Source: Candidatus Sphingomonas phytovorans (GTDB taxonomy: Bacteria > Pseudomonadota > Alphaproteobacteria > Sphingomonadales > Sphingomonadaceae). From it: DNA of 64,000 bases. Positions within the stretch are counted from its first letter, which is position 1, and every line of letters starts with the position of its first letter. Shown piece after piece: positions 23,084 to 31,539 of this stretch. Both the position numbers and the translations under genes were made by a program. The notes below the pieces were generated by a model, which worked only from the letters and a program-made list of their open reading frames with translations, had not been told where the DNA came from and made no database searches. The stretch is taken from the NCBI GenBank assembly GCA_029202385.1, contig CP119314.1:4280501-4344500 (forward strand). Direction: 5' to 3'.

Positions 23084-24685
23084 TTAGTCGGCGGGCAGCG
23101 GCTCGACGCGGAACCAGTCGGCATCGATCCAGCCGCGCTGCGCGTCCGGCGCGGCGCGAGTGAAGGTGAACAGTGCCGGACGCGATCCCTTCCACCAGGA
23201 GAAGCGCGCGAGCTGGATCGCATCGCCCACCGGTGTGAAGGCCTTGCCGTCGAGGCTGTAGCTGTAGCGGACGGTCTGCCCGATGCCGATCTCGGCGCGG
23301 AGCTGGAGGGCCTTTGCCGCGATCGTCGGGCCGGGCGTCTCGTCGCCTTCGGAGGCGAGGGTGATCCGGGCGATACCCTTGTCGCGCACCACGCCGATCC
23401 AGCTCGGGCGGACGCCGAACAGGGACAGGCCGCCGCGCTGGCCGTCCTTCATGCCGCTGATGTCGATCCGCGTCGTGATCCGGCTCGGGCCCTGCAATAT
23501 CTGGGTCAGGGTATTGCGCGCGGTGACGAGATGCTCGGCGTGGCCGGCGGTCAGGCGGAGATAGCCGGGACGTCGGGCGAGGCTCCACGCCGTATTGTCG
23601 GGATTGTGGTTCCACTCCCATTGCGGGCCGAGCGTACGCGCGGTGAATTCGTCCGAATCCTGCAGCCGGTCGCTGGTCGGCGCGGTGCCGGTGTCGGGTA
23701 TGGCATGGGTCGCGACCGGCTGGCCGCTGGTCTTGCCAGGGATCGGGTCGCCCATCACCGGCCAGTCGTCGACCCAGCTGACCGGCTGGAGATGGACGAT
23801 GCGGCCGAACGCGCCGGTTGAGTTGAAATGGGCGAACCAGCCCTGGCCCGATGGCGTCTCGACCCAGCCGCCCTGGTGCGGGCCTTCCAGTTTGGTGCTG
23901 CCCTGTTCGAGCACGACGCGCCATTCATAGGGGCCGCGAATGTCGCGAGATCGCAGCGCGACCTGCGATCCCTTTTCCACCCCGCCGATCGGCGCGAAGA
24001 TATAGTAATAGCCGTTCCGCTTGTAGAATTTGGGGCCTTCAAGGATCGGCAGATTGGCCTTGTCCTCGACGATCACCGTGCCGGCATCGAGCACACGGGT
24101 GCCGTCAACGCTCATCTTGTGGAGGATCAGCGGCCCGGCGCCATGGCGCGAATGGACTAGCCAGGCCTGGCCGTCGTCATCCCAGATCGGGCAGGGGTCT
24201 TCCAGCAAGGGTTGGTCGATCACCTTGATGGGTTTGGCCCATGGCCCTTCAGCGCGGGTCGCGGTGGACATGAAGATGCCTTCGTCCGGCGTCGCCCAAT
24301 AGACGTAGAATCTGCCCTCATGATGCCTGATCGAGGGCGCCCAGACGCCGGCGGCATAGCGCGTGCCGCCGACCGGCTTGGAGATCTTGTCGGTCAACGT
24401 GTGCGGACCGGGCATGTCGTATTCTGGCGCGAAATCGAGCTTTGGCAGGACATGGCCGATGATCGTCCAGTGGACGAGGTCGCGCGACTTCAGGATCGGA
24501 ATGCCCGGTGAGAAATGGAAGCTCGAGGCGACCATATAATAGTCGCGGCCGACCCGGATCATGTCCGGGTCCGAATAATCGGCGAACAGGATCGGGTTGC
24601 TATAGGTCGCCCGTTCCGGTGCGGCGGCGCTGGTCAGTGGCGCCAGCAGGCCGATCGCAGCGAGGGAAAGCAGCGCGCCTTTCAT
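23084..24685 (-). CDS. GH43-family glycoside hydrolase (exported)
   Basis: 533 residues with a signal peptide (MKGALLSLAA... to about 20). The five-blade propeller begins YSNPILFADYSDPDMIRVGRDYYM, whose Asp in DYSDPD is the usual catalytic base; EDPCPIWDDDG and LEGPKFYKRNGYYYIF hold the pKa modulator and catalytic Glu. A C-terminal beta-sandwich domain follows (about 330-533), as in GH43 xylosidase/arabinofuranosidase subfamilies. The reading frame is open far upstream, but only as a shadow of the RhaT gene; ATG 24685 overlaps the RhaT stop by four bases. It probably trims arabinose or xylose side chains of pectin. Confidence 0.9.
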   Translation of the reverse strand: MKGALLSLAAIGLLAPLTSAAAPERATYSNPILFADYSDPDMIRVGRDYYMVASSFHFSPGIPILKSRDLVHWTIIGHVLPKLDFAPEYDMPGPHTLTDKISKPVGGTRYAAGVWAPSIRHHEGRFYVYWATPDEGIFMSTATRAEGPWAKPIKVIDQPLLEDPCPIWDDDGQAWLVHSRHGAGPLILHKMSVDGTRVLDAGTVIVEDKANLPILEGPKFYKRNGYYYIFAPIGGVEKGSQVALRSRDIRGPYEWRVVLEQGSTKLEGPHQGGWVETPSGQGWFAHFNSTGAFGRIVHLQPVSWVDDWPVMGDPIPGKTSGQPVATHAIPDTGTAPTSDRLQDSDEFTARTLGPQWEWNHNPDNTAWSLARRPGYLRLTAGHAEHLVTARNTLTQILQGPSRITTRIDISGMKDGQRGGLSLFGVRPSWIGVVRDKGIARITLASEGDETPGPTIAAKALQLRAEIGIGQTVRYSYSLDGKAFTPVGDAIQLARFSWWKGSRPALFTFTRAAPDAQRGWIDADWFRVEPLPAD

Positions 24686-25740
24686 AGCGCGATGCTGTTG
24701 CCATAGCCGATGACGATAGTGGCGAGCACCAGCAGCCCGACGCCGCTCCACACCGTGGCGCGGACCCGCGGCGCGGCATCCTTCCATTCGCGGAAGGCGA
24801 AGCCCCAGAGCGTGCCGAAGATGATAATCGACGCCATGTGCAGCGTCCAGGAGGAGAAGCCGAAGCGCCCCATCTGGCTTTCGCCCATCGTGTAGAAGAA
24901 GAACTGGAAATACCAGGCGGTGCCGGCGACCGCGCAGAGCAGGAAATTGGCGAGCAGGGGGGCGCCGGCCGCCGCGCCGCCGCCGACCCACTGGCCGGCG
25001 CTGCGGTTCTTCACGATCAGCCAGGCGCACCAGATGGCATTGGTGATGAGGCCGCCGAACATGACGAGGCAGAGGATGGGCAGGCCGGTCCAGAGCGGGC
25101 CAGTGCCGGCCGCCGCCGACAGCGCCTTGATCGGCTCGCCCGCGGCAAGGCCGAAGGCGAAGCAGGACGACATGATGCCGGAGAAGACAGCGACGGCGAT
25201 GCCCTTGCGGAAATCGAACTCGGCGACCGCCGCTGCCTTCTGCTCGGGGGAGAGTGCCGCATCCTTGCGCGCGCCGGCCATGGCAACGACGATGATCCCG
25301 GCCATGGTGATAACCAGGCCGAGCAGAATGATGTTGCCGCTTGGCGTGTCGAGCAGCTTGGCGGCGAAATCGCCCTGGAACAGCGGCGGAATAAGGGTGC
25401 CGAACACGGTGCACAGCCCCAGCACCACCGCCATGCCAAGCGACAGGCCGAGATAGCGCATGGTGAGGCCGTAGGTCAGGCCGCCAAAGCCCCAGAGCAT
25501 GCCGAAGACGATCGGCCAGACGATTACCGGCAGGGGCGCGGCGCCCAGCACGCCGAGCAGGTCGCTGGTCTGGATGCTGGCGAAGAACCACGGCGCTAGC
25601 AGCCAGGAGAAGATGCCGCCTGTCAGCCAGTAGATCTCCCACGACCAGCGCTTCACCGAGCGATAGGGGACATAGAAGCTGGCGGAGGAGAGACCGCCCA
25701 GCCAGTGGAAGAGCACGCCGAGCAGCGGATTCGCGTTCAT
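24682..25740 (-). CDS. rhaT: L-rhamnose:proton symporter RhaT
   Basis: 352 residues with ten hydrophobic segments. The sequence fits the RhaT family throughout: LLGVLFHWLGGLSSASFYVPYRSVKRWSWEIYWL at the N-terminus, WGFGGLTYGLTMRYLGLSLGMAVVLG, and the C-terminal FFYTMGESQMG. It imports L-rhamnose across the inner membrane. Coupled to the GH43 gene by a four-base overlap and placed downstream of the rhamnose catabolic genes on the same strand, behind a G-rich inverted repeat. Confidence 0.92.
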   Translation of the reverse strand: MNANPLLGVLFHWLGGLSSASFYVPYRSVKRWSWEIYWLTGGIFSWLLAPWFFASIQTSDLLGVLGAAPLPVIVWPIVFGMLWGFGGLTYGLTMRYLGLSLGMAVVLGLCTVFGTLIPPLFQGDFAAKLLDTPSGNIILLGLVITMAGIIVVAMAGARKDAALSPEQKAAAVAEFDFRKGIAVAVFSGIMSSCFAFGLAAGEPIKALSAAAGTGPLWTGLPILCLVMFGGLITNAIWCAWLIVKNRSAGQWVGGGAAAGAPLLANFLLCAVAGTAWYFQFFFYTMGESQMGRFGFSSWTLHMASIIIFGTLWGFAFREWKDAAPRVRATVWSGVGLLVLATIVIGYGNSIAL

Positions 25741-25772
25741 GTGTTTCTCCCGGGGGCTGGTTCGGCGACTAT

Positions 25773-25927
25773 TAGCCCCTCCCTTTCAAGGGAGGGGTTG
25801 GGGGTGGGTGCGCGCGTCTGCGCGCCGAAAGGGAAGCGTCTCACCAGGCGTCGAAGCGTCGATCGGGGCATCGAGCCCCGCTCGCCGCTGCCCCACCCCC
25901 AACCCCTCCCCTGAAGGGGAGGGGCTA
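25773..25927. repeat. G/C-rich inverted repeat pair
   Basis: TAGCCCCTCCC...GGGAGGGGTTGGGGGTGGG (25773-25808) is mirrored by CCCACCCCCAACCCCTCCC...GGGGAGGGGCTA (25892-25927). Each arm is also a small hairpin itself. It separates the lactonase gene from rhaT inside one transcription direction. A related single arm lies at 53166-53200. This looks like a dispersed REP-like element. Confidence 0.8.
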
Positions 25928-25950
25928 AGTGAGGCCGGAGGAGCACGCCG

Positions 25951-26841
25951 CTAAACATCCAGCCCGAGCCGGTAGATACGGTTGGCATTCCGCGCGAACA
26001 GCGCGCGTCGCTCGTCCTCGCTGAAATCAGCGACCGCATCCGCCAGCGCATCCAAGGTCGTGTCGAAATCGGCGAACAGCCGGTCGGTCGGGAAATTGCT
26101 CGCGATCATCGCGCGGTCGGTGCCGAAGAGGTCGATCGTTTCGCGGACCCGGTCGCGCACCGCTATGGCGGTGCACGGACGATAGACGAAACCCAGGCCG
26201 GAAATCTTGATCGAGACATGGGGCAATGCCGCGATCGTCTTCATCGCCGCGCGCCAGTTCGCATCGCCGTCGACGCCCATGCCGGTGTGGTTGATGATCA
26301 CCGGCGTTTCGGGATGCCGCTCGATCAGCCGGGCGAGGCTGGCGACCTGATCGGGATAGGCCTGTAGGTCGAACGACAGGCCATATTTCGCGAGCAGGCC
26401 GAACCCGCGCGCCCAGGCCTCGTCGCCCGTCACGTCGCGCGGCGTATAGGTGCGGTTCGGGTCTTTGTGCCAGTTCACGATATGGCGGATGCCGCGCACG
26501 TTGCGGCGTCGGCTATGGTCGGCCAGCAGCGCCCCGACGCTCGGGTCGTCGAGCGCGGCATTGGCGATGATGCCGTTGGGCATGCCGCGCGTGTCGGCCA
26601 TGTCCTGCAACCAGTCGGTCTCGGCGAGCGGGTTGGCCGCGCCCGCGTCGAGATGGACCATCCCGACGACATTCCAGCCCGTTGCCTCGGCCAGATAGTC
26701 GTCGAGCAGATGGTTCCGCGCGATGGGCTGCGTATTGCCGTTCGGCCCACTGTCGCCGAACGGCGGCGACAGCCAGGCATAACGATCCCGGGACAGGTCC
26801 CAGAGATGCACATGAGCATCGATGAACGGCAGGTCGCGCAA
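25951..26841 (-). CDS. L-rhamnono-gamma-lactonase-type amidohydrolase
   Basis: 296 residues of the amidohydrolase-2 superfamily: N-terminal metal motif DAHVHLWD, then RHIVNW, INHTGMG, and C-terminal SNFPTD, with the beta/alpha barrel spacing of fuconolactone/rhamnonolactone hydrolases. It should open the lactone formed by L-rhamnose 1-dehydrogenase to L-rhamnonate (the LRA2 step known in Sphingomonas). Context with rhamnonate dehydratase supports rhamnose over fucose. Confidence 0.82.
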   Translation of the reverse strand: MRDLPFIDAHVHLWDLSRDRYAWLSPPFGDSGPNGNTQPIARNHLLDDYLAEATGWNVVGMVHLDAGAANPLAETDWLQDMADTRGMPNGIIANAALDDPSVGALLADHSRRRNVRGIRHIVNWHKDPNRTYTPRDVTGDEAWARGFGLLAKYGLSFDLQAYPDQVASLARLIERHPETPVIINHTGMGVDGDANWRAAMKTIAALPHVSIKISGLGFVYRPCTAIAVRDRVRETIDLFGTDRAMIASNFPTDRLFADFDTTLDALADAVADFSEDERRALFARNANRIYRLGLDV

Positions 26842-26898
26842 TCATTCTCTCCCGGTTCCGTCCCGGCCGTTGCCGGTGGCGGCTGCTGAGGCCGTCGA

Positions 26899-27648
26899 TC
26901 AGAAGGTGGTCCGGCCCCCCGAGGTGTCGAAGGTTGAGGCAGTGGTGAAGCTGCACTCCTCGGACGCCATGAAGCAGACCATCGCCGCGGTCTCATGAAC
27001 CTCGCCGAGCCGGCCCATCGGAATCTTCGAGCGCATATAATCGACCTGGCTCTGCGGGAGCTGGTCGAGGATCGGGCTCTCGAAGGTCGCGGGGGTAATG
27101 GCATTGGCGATCACGCCGCGCGTCGCCAGTTCCTTGCCGAGCGACTTGGTCAGGCCGATTACCCCTGCCTTGGACGCCGAATAGGCGGAGGCGTTGGGAT
27201 TGCCTTCCTTGCCAGCGACCGAGGCGACGTTGACGATCCGGCCATAGCCGCTCGCCACCATGTGCGGCACGACCGCGCGACAGCAATAGAACAGGCCGTT
27301 GAGGTTGACGTTGATCACGTTCAGCCAGCTCTCGACCGGATAGCTGTCGACCGGCGCGGTGGCACCGGTGATGCCGGCCGAATTGACCAATATGTCGATT
27401 TGGCCGAGCAGCTTCAGGCTCTCCGCCGTGGCGCGCTCGACCGCCGCATTGTCGGCCACGTCGAACGCGATCGCGTCGCTGGTGCCGACATCCGCCTTGG
27501 CTTCTTCAAGTCCCTCGGGCTTGAGGTCCCACAGAACCACGCGCCCGCCCTCGGCGATGATACGACGCGCGACCTCGCGGCCGAGCCCCGATGCGCCGCC
27601 GGTGACGATCGCCGTCCGTCCTTCGAATCGTCCCTGGTACAAGGTCAC
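26899..27648 (-). CDS. SDR dehydrogenase, probable 2-keto-3-deoxy-L-rhamnonate 4-dehydrogenase
   Basis: 249 residues of the classical SDR fold: TGGASGLG at 16-23, NSAG at 89-92, catalytic Ser143, Tyr156 and Lys160. It overlaps the hydrolase gene by four bases. In the Sphingomonas non-phosphorylated route the LRA5 enzyme oxidises 2-keto-3-deoxy-L-rhamnonate to the 2,4-diketo acid used by the next enzyme; neighbour identity supports that assignment. Confidence 0.82.
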   Translation of the reverse strand: MTLYQGRFEGRTAIVTGGASGLGREVARRIIAEGGRVVLWDLKPEGLEEAKADVGTSDAIAFDVADNAAVERATAESLKLLGQIDILVNSAGITGATAPVDSYPVESWLNVINVNLNGLFYCCRAVVPHMVASGYGRIVNVASVAGKEGNPNASAYSASKAGVIGLTKSLGKELATRGVIANAITPATFESPILDQLPQSQVDYMRSKIPMGRLGEVHETAAMVCFMASEECSFTTASTFDTSGGRTTF

Positions 27649-28511
27649 GCGGCGGCTCCGTTCCGGTTCCAGGCGACGACCTGCTGGCGCTGCCGCCCAA
27701 GCTTCTCGATGCCGAGCTCGATCACGTCGCCCGCCTTGAGATACCAGGGATCGGGCTTCTGCCCCATGCCGACGCCCTTAGGGGTGCCGGTGGTGATGAT
27801 GTCGCCGGGCTCAAGCGTCACGAACTCGCTGAGATAGGAGACGATCTTCGCCACGCCGAAGATCATCGTGCTGCTGCTGCCGTCCTGGACGCGCTTGCCG
27901 TTGACCTCGAGCCACATGCCGAGATCCTGCACGTCGCCGACCTCATCCTTCGTGACGAGCCAGGGGCCGACCGGCCCGAAGGTGTCGCAACCCTTGCCCT
28001 TGTCCCAGGTGCCGCCGCGCTCGAGCTGGAACGCGCGCTCCGACACGTCGTTGATCGTGCAATAGCCGGCGACATGGTCGAGCGCGGCGTCCTCGGTGAC
28101 ATAGGAGGCGCGGGTGCCGATCACGACGCCGAGTTCGACCTCCCAGTCGGTCTTTTCCGAACCGCGCGGGATCATCACCGGATCGTTCGGTCCCTGCAGG
28201 CACGAGATCGCCTTGGTGAAGAAGACAGGCTCGGGCGGCTCGGGCAGGTTGGATTCGGCGGCATGCTCCGAGAAGTTCAGGCCGATCGCGATGAATTTGC
28301 GCGTCCCGGCGACAGGGGTGCCATAGCGCGGCGATCCCTCGACCAGCGGCAGCGACGCCGGATCGATCGCCGCAAGCCTCGCCAGGCCCTCGGGCGAGAG
28401 CTCGGCGGCGGCGATGTCGGCGACATGACCGGAAAGGTCGCGGATATTCCCCTCGCCGTCGAGCAGGCCGGGCTTTTCCTGGCCGGCGGGGCCGTAACGC
28501 AGCAATTTCAT
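27645..28511 (-). CDS. FAH-family 2,4-diketo-3-deoxy-L-rhamnonate hydrolase
   Basis: 288 residues starting MKLLRYGPAGQEKPG, the usual start of this branch of the fumarylacetoacetate hydrolase family. Metal ligands are in the WEVELGVVIG region and TGTPKGVG closes the active site. The open frame continues 126 bases upstream into the dehydratase gene, but that part is not conserved-looking. The LRA6 enzyme of this type splits the diketo acid to pyruvate and L-lactate. It lies 13 bases after the dehydratase stop. Confidence 0.86.
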   Translation of the reverse strand: MKLLRYGPAGQEKPGLLDGEGNIRDLSGHVADIAAAELSPEGLARLAAIDPASLPLVEGSPRYGTPVAGTRKFIAIGLNFSEHAAESNLPEPPEPVFFTKAISCLQGPNDPVMIPRGSEKTDWEVELGVVIGTRASYVTEDAALDHVAGYCTINDVSERAFQLERGGTWDKGKGCDTFGPVGPWLVTKDEVGDVQDLGMWLEVNGKRVQDGSSSTMIFGVAKIVSYLSEFVTLEPGDIITTGTPKGVGMGQKPDPWYLKAGDVIELGIEKLGRQRQQVVAWNRNGAAA

Positions 28512-28524
28512 CGAAGGCGTTTCC

Positions 28525-29709
28525 TTAGTGGGTATAAGGGCGGTGGAGCGGGATATCGCGGTTGAGCTCGACGCCGAAGCCGGGCTTGTCGAGCGCCGAG
28601 GCGCGGATTCGGCCCTTTTCGGGGATCGGCTCGCCAAGCAGTTGTGGCGCGAACATCGGCACCACCTCGGTCGGGCCGGGGTGCATCATCAGGAATTCGG
28701 CGAACGGGCTGTTATGCCGGGTGATGACGAAGTGATAGGAATAGACTGACGATCCGTGCGGCACGACGAGCTTGCCCGCCGCGTCGGCCAGCGCCGAGAT
28801 CTTGAGAAGCTCGGTTACGCCGCCGCACCATCCGACATCGGGCTGAATGATGTCGCAGCAATCCATCTCGAGCAGCATGCGGAAACCCCAGCGCGTCGCC
28901 TCATGCTCGCCGGTGGTGACCAGCATGCCCTTGGGCACGTTGCGCTTCAGCTCGGCATAGCCCCAATAATCATCGGGGCTGATCGCCTCCTCGATCCATT
29001 TCAGGCCGTGTTCGTGCGCCTTGATCGCAAGGCGCGTGGCGTAATTGACGTCGAGCGCCATCCAGCAATCGAGCATCAGCCAGAAATCGGGGCCGCATTT
29101 CGCGCGCATGTCGGCGAGCGCGGCAATGTTCTTCTCAAGCCCCTCCTCGCCCTCGGCCGGGCCGTGGTGGAGTGGCAGCTTGCCGCCGATGAACCCCATT
29201 TCCCTGGCGAGGTCGGGCCGCGCGCCGGTGGCATAGAATTGCAGCTCGTCACGCACCGCGCCGCCGAGCAGGTGATAGACCGGCTCCTGCCGCAGTCGCC
29301 CGAGCAGGTCCCAAAGGGCGAGATCGACGCCCGAGATGGCGTTCACCACCAGTCCCTTGCGACCATAATATTGAGTCGAGAAGTACATCTGGTCCCAGAT
29401 CTTCTCATATTCGGTCGGGCTGCGCCCTTCGAGGAAGCGGGCCAGATGCTTCTCGACGATGAAGGCCGCGGGCTCGCCGCCGGTCGTCACCGCGAAGCCG
29501 ATCGTGCCGTCATCGGCCTCGATCTCGACCACCAGCGTGCCGAGCACGTTGATGCCGAAGCTGCGCCGCGACTGGCGATATTCGGGATAGCGGCTCATCG
29601 GCGTGGCGATGTGATCGTCGATCCAGTGGCCGTCGGCCTGGTCGTGATAGTCGGCACCGCCGCCGCGCAGCACGAAGGCGCGGACATGCTTGATACGGGG
29701 CAGGGTCAT
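28525..29709 (-). CDS. rhmD: L-rhamnonate dehydratase
   Basis: 394 residues from ATG 29709, enolase superfamily. It matches the E. coli RhmD pattern closely: [11 protein letters not shown] start, [43 protein letters not shown], and [10 protein letters not shown] near the end. Metal ligands are Asp214, Glu240 and Glu268, with His269 and His318 as acid/base residues. It dehydrates L-rhamnonate to 2-keto-3-deoxy-L-rhamnonate. First gene of the minus-strand catabolic operon, read away from the IclR gene. Confidence 0.94.
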   Translation of the reverse strand: MTLPRIKHVRAFVLRGGGADYHDQADGHWIDDHIATPMSRYPEYRQSRRSFGINVLGTLVVEIEADDGTIGFAVTTGGEPAAFIVEKHLARFLEGRSPTEYEKIWDQMYFSTQYYGRKGLVVNAISGVDLALWDLLGRLRQEPVYHLLGGAVRDELQFYATGARPDLAREMGFIGGKLPLHHGPAEGEEGLEKNIAALADMRAKCGPDFWLMLDCWMALDVNYATRLAIKAHEHGLKWIEEAISPDDYWGYAELKRNVPKGMLVTTGEHEATRWGFRMLLEMDCCDIIQPDVGWCGGVTELLKISALADAAGKLVVPHGSSVYSYHFVITRHNSPFAEFLMMHPGPTEVVPMFAPQLLGEPIPEKGRIRASALDKPGFGVELNRDIPLHRPYTH

Positions 29710-29769
29710 GCGACTTCCACCGGGAGGGAAGGGGCGGCGTCCGCAACGGCGGACATATATATAGCTATA

Positions 29770-29805
29770 GGCACGGCATACCAGCATTTGGTACGCAACC
29801 GTGCC
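29770..29805. promoter_or_regulatory. Nested dyad upstream of rhmD
   Basis: GGCACGG (29770-29776) pairs with CCGTGCC (29799-29805), and inside it TACCA (29779-29783) pairs with TGGTA (29789-29793). It lies about 60-95 bases ahead of the rhmD start, next to a TATATATAGCTATA stretch that could provide a -10 element. It is a likely operator or attenuator for the rhamnose operon. Confidence 0.45.
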
Positions 29806-29867
29806 GCCCGTAGCGGATCAGATTGCACGCTCCCCGCATTCCTCTCTGCGAATTATCGCTTGATAAA

Positions 29868-29888
29868 TTCCATAATATGGGAAAGAAT
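29868..29888. promoter_or_regulatory. Palindromic operator candidate of the IclR gene
   Basis: CCATA-A-TATGG (29870-29880) is a perfect inverted repeat within TTCC...GGAA, directly ahead of the IclR start at 29897. The 19-base version 29870-29888 recurs with three mismatches at 35364-35382 before the TonB receptor gene. The TTCC/GGAA frame is compatible with known IclR-type sites. By inference it is the autoregulatory site. Confidence 0.5.
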
Positions 29889-29896
29889 ATTATTAG

Positions 29897-30742
29897 ATGA
29901 GAAACGCTCCGTCAAATGCTGATTTAGCCGAAAAGGCGGTAGAATCGGCTGGCGATGCCAAATCGCAGCCCGGCAGCCAGACGCTGTTGCGCGGTCTCGA
30001 CGTGATCGACGCGGTCATCGACGGCCCGATCACGCTTGCTGATCTCGCCGCGAAGCTCGGTCTCACCCGGTCGACCACGCACCGGCTGGCGACCGCGCTG
30101 ATCGACCGGCGCTACCTGACCTTCGTGCCGCGCCTCGGCTATCATTTCGGGCCCAAGCTGCTCGAGCTCGGCTTTCACGCGCAGCAGCAGACCGACCTGG
30201 TCCAGGTCGCGCGGCCGCATCTGGAGGATCTCGCCGCCGCGACCGAGGATACCGTCCATCTCGGCGTGCTCGACAGTGAGCGCGCGCTCTATCTCGACAA
30301 GATACCGGGCCGCCGCCGGGTCGAGATCAGCAGCCGGGTCGGCGACCGCCAGCCGCTGACCTCGACCGGCCTTGGCAAGGCGCTGCTGCTCGACGACGAT
30401 CCCCGCCATTGGAGCAGATTGTTCGAGGAGGATCGCTCGGCCGGTTCGCCCCCTGCCGACTATGCGGTCTGGGAGGAGCGGATGCGCCGCTATGTCGAGG
30501 TCGGCCGCGCGTTCGACCTTGAGGAGAATGAGGATCTGATTCGCTGCGTCGCCGCGCCGATCCGCGGCGTCGCCGGGCAGATCGTCGCTGCGATCAGCGT
30601 GTCGAGCGCCGCGCAATATATGGCTGACGACCGGATGCAGGCGCTGTCGGACGATGTCCGTGCGACGGCCGTCGCCATCAGCCGGGATCTCGGCTGGTCC
30701 GAAGGGGCCGCCCGGCGCCCCGCACCGCGATCGCGTCGATAG
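29897..30742 (+). CDS. IclR-family transcriptional regulator
   Basis: 281 residues: winged-helix domain at about 28-88 (TLLRGLDVIDAV, LADLAAKLGLTRSTTHRLATALIDRRYL) and an IclR effector domain from about 105 to 265. The start is divergent from rhmD across 187 bases and the stop is seven bases before the rhamnose dehydrogenase start, so it is cotranscribed with the pathway it most likely controls, binding a rhamnose or uronate catabolite. No good ribosome site precedes the ATG. Confidence 0.9.
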   Translation: MRNAPSNADLAEKAVESAGDAKSQPGSQTLLRGLDVIDAVIDGPITLADLAAKLGLTRSTTHRLATALIDRRYLTFVPRLGYHFGPKLLELGFHAQQQTDLVQVARPHLEDLAAATEDTVHLGVLDSERALYLDKIPGRRRVEISSRVGDRQPLTSTGLGKALLLDDDPRHWSRLFEEDRSAGSPPADYAVWEERMRRYVEVGRAFDLEENEDLIRCVAAPIRGVAGQIVAAISVSSAAQYMADDRMQALSDDVRATAVAISRDLGWSEGAARRPAPRSRR

Positions 30743-30749
30743 GAGGAAT

Positions 30750-31511
30750 ATGCTGCTCGAAGGCAAGACGATGCTCGTCACCGGGGCATCCGCGGGGATC
30801 GGCCGCGCGGCGGCGATCGGCGCCGCGCGGCAGGGCGCCGACGTAGCGATCAATTATCTGCATGACGATGAAGGTGCCGCGAGCTGCGTCGCCGAGATCG
30901 AGGCGCTCGGCCGCCGCGCGTTCGCGATGCACGGCGATGTCGCCGATCCGGCAACGGCGACCGCGTTCGTCGAGTCGGCCGTGGCGGCGCTCGGCAAGGT
31001 CGATGTGTTCGTTAACAATGCGGGCATCTGCCCGTTCCACGCCTTTCTCGACATGCCGGTCGAGACGTTCGAGCGCACGATGCGGGTCAATCTCCACGGC
31101 GCCTATTTCATGGTCCAGGCAGCGGCGAACCATATGGTCGCGCAGGGCACCGGTGGGTCGATCGTCGCGGTTTCCTCGATCTCGGCGCTGGTCGGCGGCG
31201 AATATCAGACTCATTACACGCCGACCAAGGCAGGGGTGCATTCGCTGATGCAGTCGGCCGCGATCGCGCTCGGCCGGCACGGCATCCGCTGCAATTCGGT
31301 GCTGCCTGGCACGATCCTGACTGACATCAACAAGGACGATCTCTCCGATCCGGCGAAGCGTGCCTATATGGAGGGGCGTATCCCGCTCGGTCGTCTCGGC
31401 CAGCCCGACGACCTTGCCGGGCCTATCGTGTTCCTCGCTTCCGATCTCGCCAGATACGTGACCGGGGCGGCGCTCCTGGTGGACGGCGGCGCGTTCGTGA
31501 ACCTGCAATAA
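30750..31511 (+). CDS. L-rhamnose 1-dehydrogenase (SDR)
   Basis: 253 residues with AGGAGG just before the ATG. SDR motifs: TGASAGIG at 11-18, NNAG at 89-92, catalytic Ser143, Tyr156 and Lys160. The segment NNAGICPFHAFLDMP and the end YVTGAALLVDGGAFVNLQ agree with the Sphingomonas LRA1 enzyme as I remember it. It oxidises L-rhamnose to the lactone, the first step of the pathway completed on the opposite strand. Confidence 0.88.
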   Translation: MLLEGKTMLVTGASAGIGRAAAIGAARQGADVAINYLHDDEGAASCVAEIEALGRRAFAMHGDVADPATATAFVESAVAALGKVDVFVNNAGICPFHAFLDMPVETFERTMRVNLHGAYFMVQAAANHMVAQGTGGSIVAVSSISALVGGEYQTHYTPTKAGVHSLMQSAAIALGRHGIRCNSVLPGTILTDINKDDLSDPAKRAYMEGRIPLGRLGQPDDLAGPIVFLASDLARYVTGAALLVDGGAFVNLQ

Positions 31512-31539
31512 GGCCCGCCAGGGCCCCGATGGAGAATCC

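Noticed and set aside
24686..25642. Upstream part of the frame in which GH43 is read (would make an 852-residue protein)
   Set aside because: The extra 319 codons are rhaT read out of frame; GH43 has a proper signal peptide and a four-base coupled start at 24685.
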